From positions 1 to 17,623 of the forward strand of contig JAHFFF010000015.1 of NCBI GenBank assembly GCA_023248095.1: a DNA stretch of 17,623 bases, given 5' to 3'. The notes under the pieces are model-generated. The model was not told the DNA's origin and searched no databases. It worked only from the letters and a program-made list of their open reading frames with translations. Shown piece by piece: positions 15,768 through 17,623 of the stretch. Each line of letters starts with the position of its first letter. Positions within the stretch are counted from its first letter, which is position 1. Source of the stretch: Candidatus Omnitrophota bacterium (GTDB lineage Bacteria; Omnitrophota; Gorgyraeia; 1-14-0-20-64-10). The translations under genes and the position numbers were made by a program.

Positions 15768-16349
15768 ATGGAACCCCGGCCTGTAAAATCGGCTTTTCGA
15801 GAGACGGTCGAGTCGATTGTTATCGCGGTTCTGCTGGCCATGGTGGTGCGGACCTTCTTCCTGCAGGCATTCAAGATTCCCACCGGCTCGATGCGGCCTA
15901 CCCTCATGGAAGGGGATCGGATCCTCGTGGATAAAGTGACCTACGGGATCCCCATTCCCTTTACCGCTTGGCGCCTCCCCCGAATTAAGGCCCCTCAGCG
16001 CGGGGATGTGGTTGTCTTTCGCTCGCTGGAGGATCCCCGCCGGGATTTCATCAAGCGGCTGGTGGCTGTGGGAGGCGATGAAGTGGAGATCCGGGATCTG
16101 CGTATCTGGGTGAACGGCAAGCCGTTGACTGAGCCGCGCATCTTCCGGGAATTGAATTATTATAACCGGGGTTCGTATGGGCAGACCGGTCAGCAGATCA
16201 GCGTCCCGGCAGGGTACTACTTTTTCCTGGGGGATAATTCCGCCAGTTCCCGGGACTCCCGGTATTGGGGATTCCTTCCGGAGTCCAAGATCATCGGGCG
16301 GGCCTTTGTCATCTTCTGGCCGCCCAGGCGGGTCCGCCTGCTGAAATAA
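15768..16349 (+). CDS. lepB: Signal peptidase I
   Basis: LepB is the inner-membrane serine/lysine protease that removes signal peptides from exported proteins. The 193-residue protein has one N-terminal membrane segment at about 14-33 (V-E-S-I-V-I-A-V-L-L-A-M-V-V). It is followed at once by the catalytic serine S41 in P-T-G-S-M-R-P-T-L and the lysine K96 in D-F-I-K-R-L-V-A-V-G-G-D. Box E, G-D-N-S-A-S-S-R-D-S-R, is at 155-165. The protein is short, with a single anchor, like many non-proteobacterial enzymes. It starts three bases after lepA, the classic lepA-lepB order. A 6-bp hairpin near its end has no U tract, so no terminator is assigned. Confidence 0.96.
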   Translation: MEPRPVKSAFRETVESIVIAVLLAMVVRTFFLQAFKIPTGSMRPTLMEGDRILVDKVTYGIPIPFTAWRLPRIKAPQRGDVVVFRSLEDPRRDFIKRLVAVGGDEVEIRDLRIWVNGKPLTEPRIFRELNYYNRGSYGQTGQQISVPAGYYFFLGDNSASSRDSRYWGFLPESKIIGRAFVIFWPPRRVRLLK

Positions 16350-16360
16350 GGACCGATTGA

Positions 16361-16391
16361 TTTACAGGCTTCAATGTGGTATCCCGTAATC
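16361..16391 (+). promoter_or_regulatory. Possible weak promoter ahead of the lipoprotein gene
   Basis: The 63-base gap after lepB is the only real break in the operon. TTTACA at 16361-16366 with CGTAAT at 16386-16391 (spacing 19), or TTGATT at 16357 with TATCCC at 16380 (spacing 17), could drive separate expression. Neither is convincing. Confidence 0.25.
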
Positions 16392-16394
16392 ATC

Positions 16395-16402
16395 AGAGGA
16401 GG
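16395..16402 (+). promoter_or_regulatory. Ribosome binding site of the lipoprotein gene
   Basis: AGAGGAGG lies ten bases before ATG 16413. It is among the strongest Shine-Dalgarno sequences in the window and suggests independent, possibly high, translation. Confidence 0.7.
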
Positions 16403-16412
16403 TTAAGTTGCC

Positions 16413-16847
16413 ATGAAGAGGTTTACAATTTTCACTGTGTTGTGCCTGTTTACGCTGGGCTGCTCTACGGCTACCCCCACGCAGAAGGGGGCGGTTACCG
16501 GATCTGTCATCGGAGCGGGGTTGGGTGCCATCATCGGGAATCAGTCCGGTAATGCGGGTAAGGGAGCCCTGATCGGCGCCGCTGCAGGTGGACTCGGCGG
16601 GGCCTTGGTCGGCGATGCAATGGCCACGAAATTCTGCCCGACCTGCGGACGGGAATACTTTAGCGATCAGAGCAACTGTCCGCTGGATGGCGCGATGTTG
16701 AGGACGAAGGGAGCTCCTCCCCAGACGGCGCAGCAGCAGAGTCCCGAGACCAGTCTGCCGAAGTTCTGCCCGACCTGCGGGCGCAGCTATCCGGAAGACA
16801 AGGCTTACTGTCCAGAAGACGGCGCGCAACTGAAGAAGAAATCGTAG
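16413..16847 (+). CDS. Glycine-zipper lipoprotein with two zinc-ribbon-like repeats
   Basis: I recognise the parts but not the protein. Residues 1-16 are a hydrophobic signal ending L-G before C17, a type II signal peptidase site whose -3 residue (Thr) is not ideal. Residues 27-69 are a glycine zipper with repeated G-x3-G spacing, as in SlyB/OsmB-like outer-membrane lipoproteins, able to form a membrane-packed helical pair. Residues 73-96 and 117-140 are two similar ribbons of form C-P-T-C-G-R-x9-C-P-x-D-G (C75, C78, C89, D92 and C119, C122, C133, D136), likely metal sites with three cysteines and one Asp. They are joined by a Gln/Pro/Ser linker. The ribbons share a 17-base identical DNA stretch, pointing to duplication. 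Such ribbons are usually cytoplasmic, so finding them on an exported lipoprotein is odd. Confidence 0.85.
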   Translation: MKRFTIFTVLCLFTLGCSTATPTQKGAVTGSVIGAGLGAIIGNQSGNAGKGALIGAAAGGLGGALVGDAMATKFCPTCGREYFSDQSNCPLDGAMLRTKGAPPQTAQQQSPETSLPKFCPTCGRSYPEDKAYCPEDGAQLKKKS

Positions 16848-16863
16848 GGACGGATCAAAAGGG

Positions 16864-17424
16864 GTGAGCCTCGCTAATAAGCTCTCCCTATTTCGAATCC
16901 TGCTCGTCCCGGCCTTCGTGGTTTGCCTGATTTACTATCGGCCGGGTGAGCAGGAGTTCCTACGGTACCTGGCGGTTGGGCTGTTCGTTCTGGGAGTGGT
17001 GACCGATGCCGTGGACGGGTATGTTGCCCGGGCGGAGCGGCAGGCCACTCGGCTCGGCGCCATCCTGGACCCGGCAGCGGACAAGCTGTTCCTCGTTACC
17101 GCCTTTCTGTCACTCAGCCTAATCTCCTCGCTGCCGCCGGAATACCGGCTTCCGCCCTGGGTGCCGATTGTGGTCATCAGCCGGGATCTCATCATCGTCT
17201 GCGGCTGGCTCCTCATCGTTTTGATCACGGGTGATCTGCAGGCGTTGCCCTCTCGCCTGGGCAAGGCGACCACCTTCTTCCAGATGATCACCATCGTGAC
17301 GGTCCTGCTGGGGTGGAGATGGTCAAAGTTCGTCCTTTGGGCGGCGATGGCCCTGACGGTTTTCTCGGGCATCGGCTATCTGCGACGTGGAAATCGGCTA
17401 CTCAACTTCCCTCGAATCCCTTGA
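16864..17424 (+). CDS. pgsA: CDP-diacylglycerol-glycerol-3-phosphate 3-phosphatidyltransferase
   Basis: PgsA makes phosphatidylglycerol phosphate from CDP-diacylglycerol and glycerol-3-phosphate in the inner membrane, the committed step to acidic phospholipids. The 186-residue protein carries the full CDP-alcohol phosphotransferase signature, D-x2-D-G-x2-A-R-x8-G-x3-D-x3-D, beginning D-A-V-D-G-Y-V-A-R. Several hydrophobic segments surround it, at about 8-25, 34-48, 76-90, 97-120 and 137-170. The N-terminal N-K-L-S-L-F-R-I matches the family's N-x-L-T-x-x-R start, which supports GTG 16864 despite a poor Shine-Dalgarno. Another alcohol acceptor cannot be excluded, but length and layout fit PgsA. 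It is 16 bases after the lipoprotein gene, and its stop overlaps the der start as TTGA. Confidence 0.9.
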   Translation: MSLANKLSLFRILLVPAFVVCLIYYRPGEQEFLRYLAVGLFVLGVVTDAVDGYVARAERQATRLGAILDPAADKLFLVTAFLSLSLISSLPPEYRLPPWVPIVVISRDLIIVCGWLLIVLITGDLQALPSRLGKATTFFQMITIVTVLLGWRWSKFVLWAAMALTVFSGIGYLRRGNRLLNFPRIP

Positions 17425-17623
17425 AACAGACCCTTCCGGTGGTGGCCATCATCGGCCGGCCCAATGTGGGCAAGTCGGCGCTGTTTAACCGGCTCATTCA
17501 GCGGCGGCAGGCCTTGGTGGATGCAACGCCGGGGCTCACTCGGGACCGGCTTTACGGGGATGTTCAGTGGCGGGGGATTGCTTTCCGTGTGGTGGATACC
17601 GGCGGCCTGCAATTTCCCCACCG
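17421..17623 (+). CDS. der: Ribosome-associated GTPase Der (EngA), 3'-truncated by the window edge
   Basis: Only the first 67 codons are inside the window. Reading from TTG 17421 gives K-Q-T-L-P-V-V-A-I-I and then the G1 loop G-R-P-N-V-G-K-S at residues 12-19. The Der-typical A-T-P-G-L-T-R-D-R-L-Y-G-D (switch I/G2 region) and the G3 motif D-T-G-G-L follow. This matches the first of the two GTPase domains of Der, which helps mature the large ribosomal subunit. The residue after the G1 serine is Ala, where Thr is more common. There is no Shine-Dalgarno and no ATG; the TTG overlaps the pgsA stop (TTGA), so coupling is likely. The second G domain and KH-like domain must lie beyond the window. Confidence 0.92.
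   Translation, partial: MKQTLPVVAIIGRPNVGKSALFNRLIQRRQALVDATPGLTRDRLYGDVQWRGIAFRVVDTGGLQFPH

Noticed and set aside
16325..16340. Hairpin CAGGCG-GGTC-CGCCTG at the end of lepB as a terminator
   Set aside because: Stem of only 6 bp, inside coding sequence, and followed by CTGAAATAAGG rather than a U tract.

Overview
The window is a GC-rich bacterial segment coded almost entirely on the + strand. It has three blocks: the 3' part of a giant, unrecognised modular protein; a small toxin-antitoxin pair with its own promoter and operators; and a tightly packed housekeeping run from trpB to the start of der. No rRNA, tRNA, CRISPR array, insertion sequence or gene-free stretch over about 100 bp was seen. 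Non-ATG starts are frequent: GTG for the antitoxin, the toxin, rpe, lepA and pgsA, and TTG for the M16 peptidase and der. The organism cannot be fixed from sequence alone. A lipoprotein with a glycine zipper suggests a two-membrane envelope. The giant protein punctuated by an AAGLEE motif reminds me of uncultured PVC-related lineages such as Omnitrophota, which are known for very large proteins; this attribution is tentative.

Block 1 (left edge to 6830) is one reading frame of at least 2275 codons, open at the window edge. Its most striking property is a short motif, (P/S/A)-A-A-G-L-E-E, recurring seven times in frame (five complete, two degenerate) at intervals of 100 to 580 residues. The motif sits where otherwise unrelated segments meet. 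One segment begins with the motif and is then a recognisable HAD-type phosphatase domain. Another opens with a His/Trp/Asn-rich region of unknown function. The DNA of the motif is conserved almost base for base, and local GC content changes across some of the motifs. I read this as a modular protein or polyprotein whose parts are joined by a spreading or selected linker.

Block 2 (about 6860 to 7450) is an AbrB-fold antitoxin followed by a RelE/ParE-family toxin. Two near-identical TAATG-N3-CATTA palindromes overlap and follow the promoter -10 region, as expected of an autoregulated locus.

Block 3 (7504 to the right edge) runs trpB, trpA, manC, M16 peptidase, rpe, phosphohexomutase, lepA, lepB, a zinc-ribbon lipoprotein, pgsA, der. 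From trpB to lepB every junction is an overlap or a gap of at most three bases, which implies one operon with translational coupling. TrpA and TrpB make tryptophan. ManC and the phosphohexomutase together can supply GDP-mannose for glycans. Rpe serves the pentose phosphate pathway. LepA, LepB, PgsA and Der serve translation, secretion, phospholipid synthesis and ribosome assembly. trpB has a promoter so close to its ATG, and so little Shine-Dalgarno signal, that its mRNA may be leaderless.
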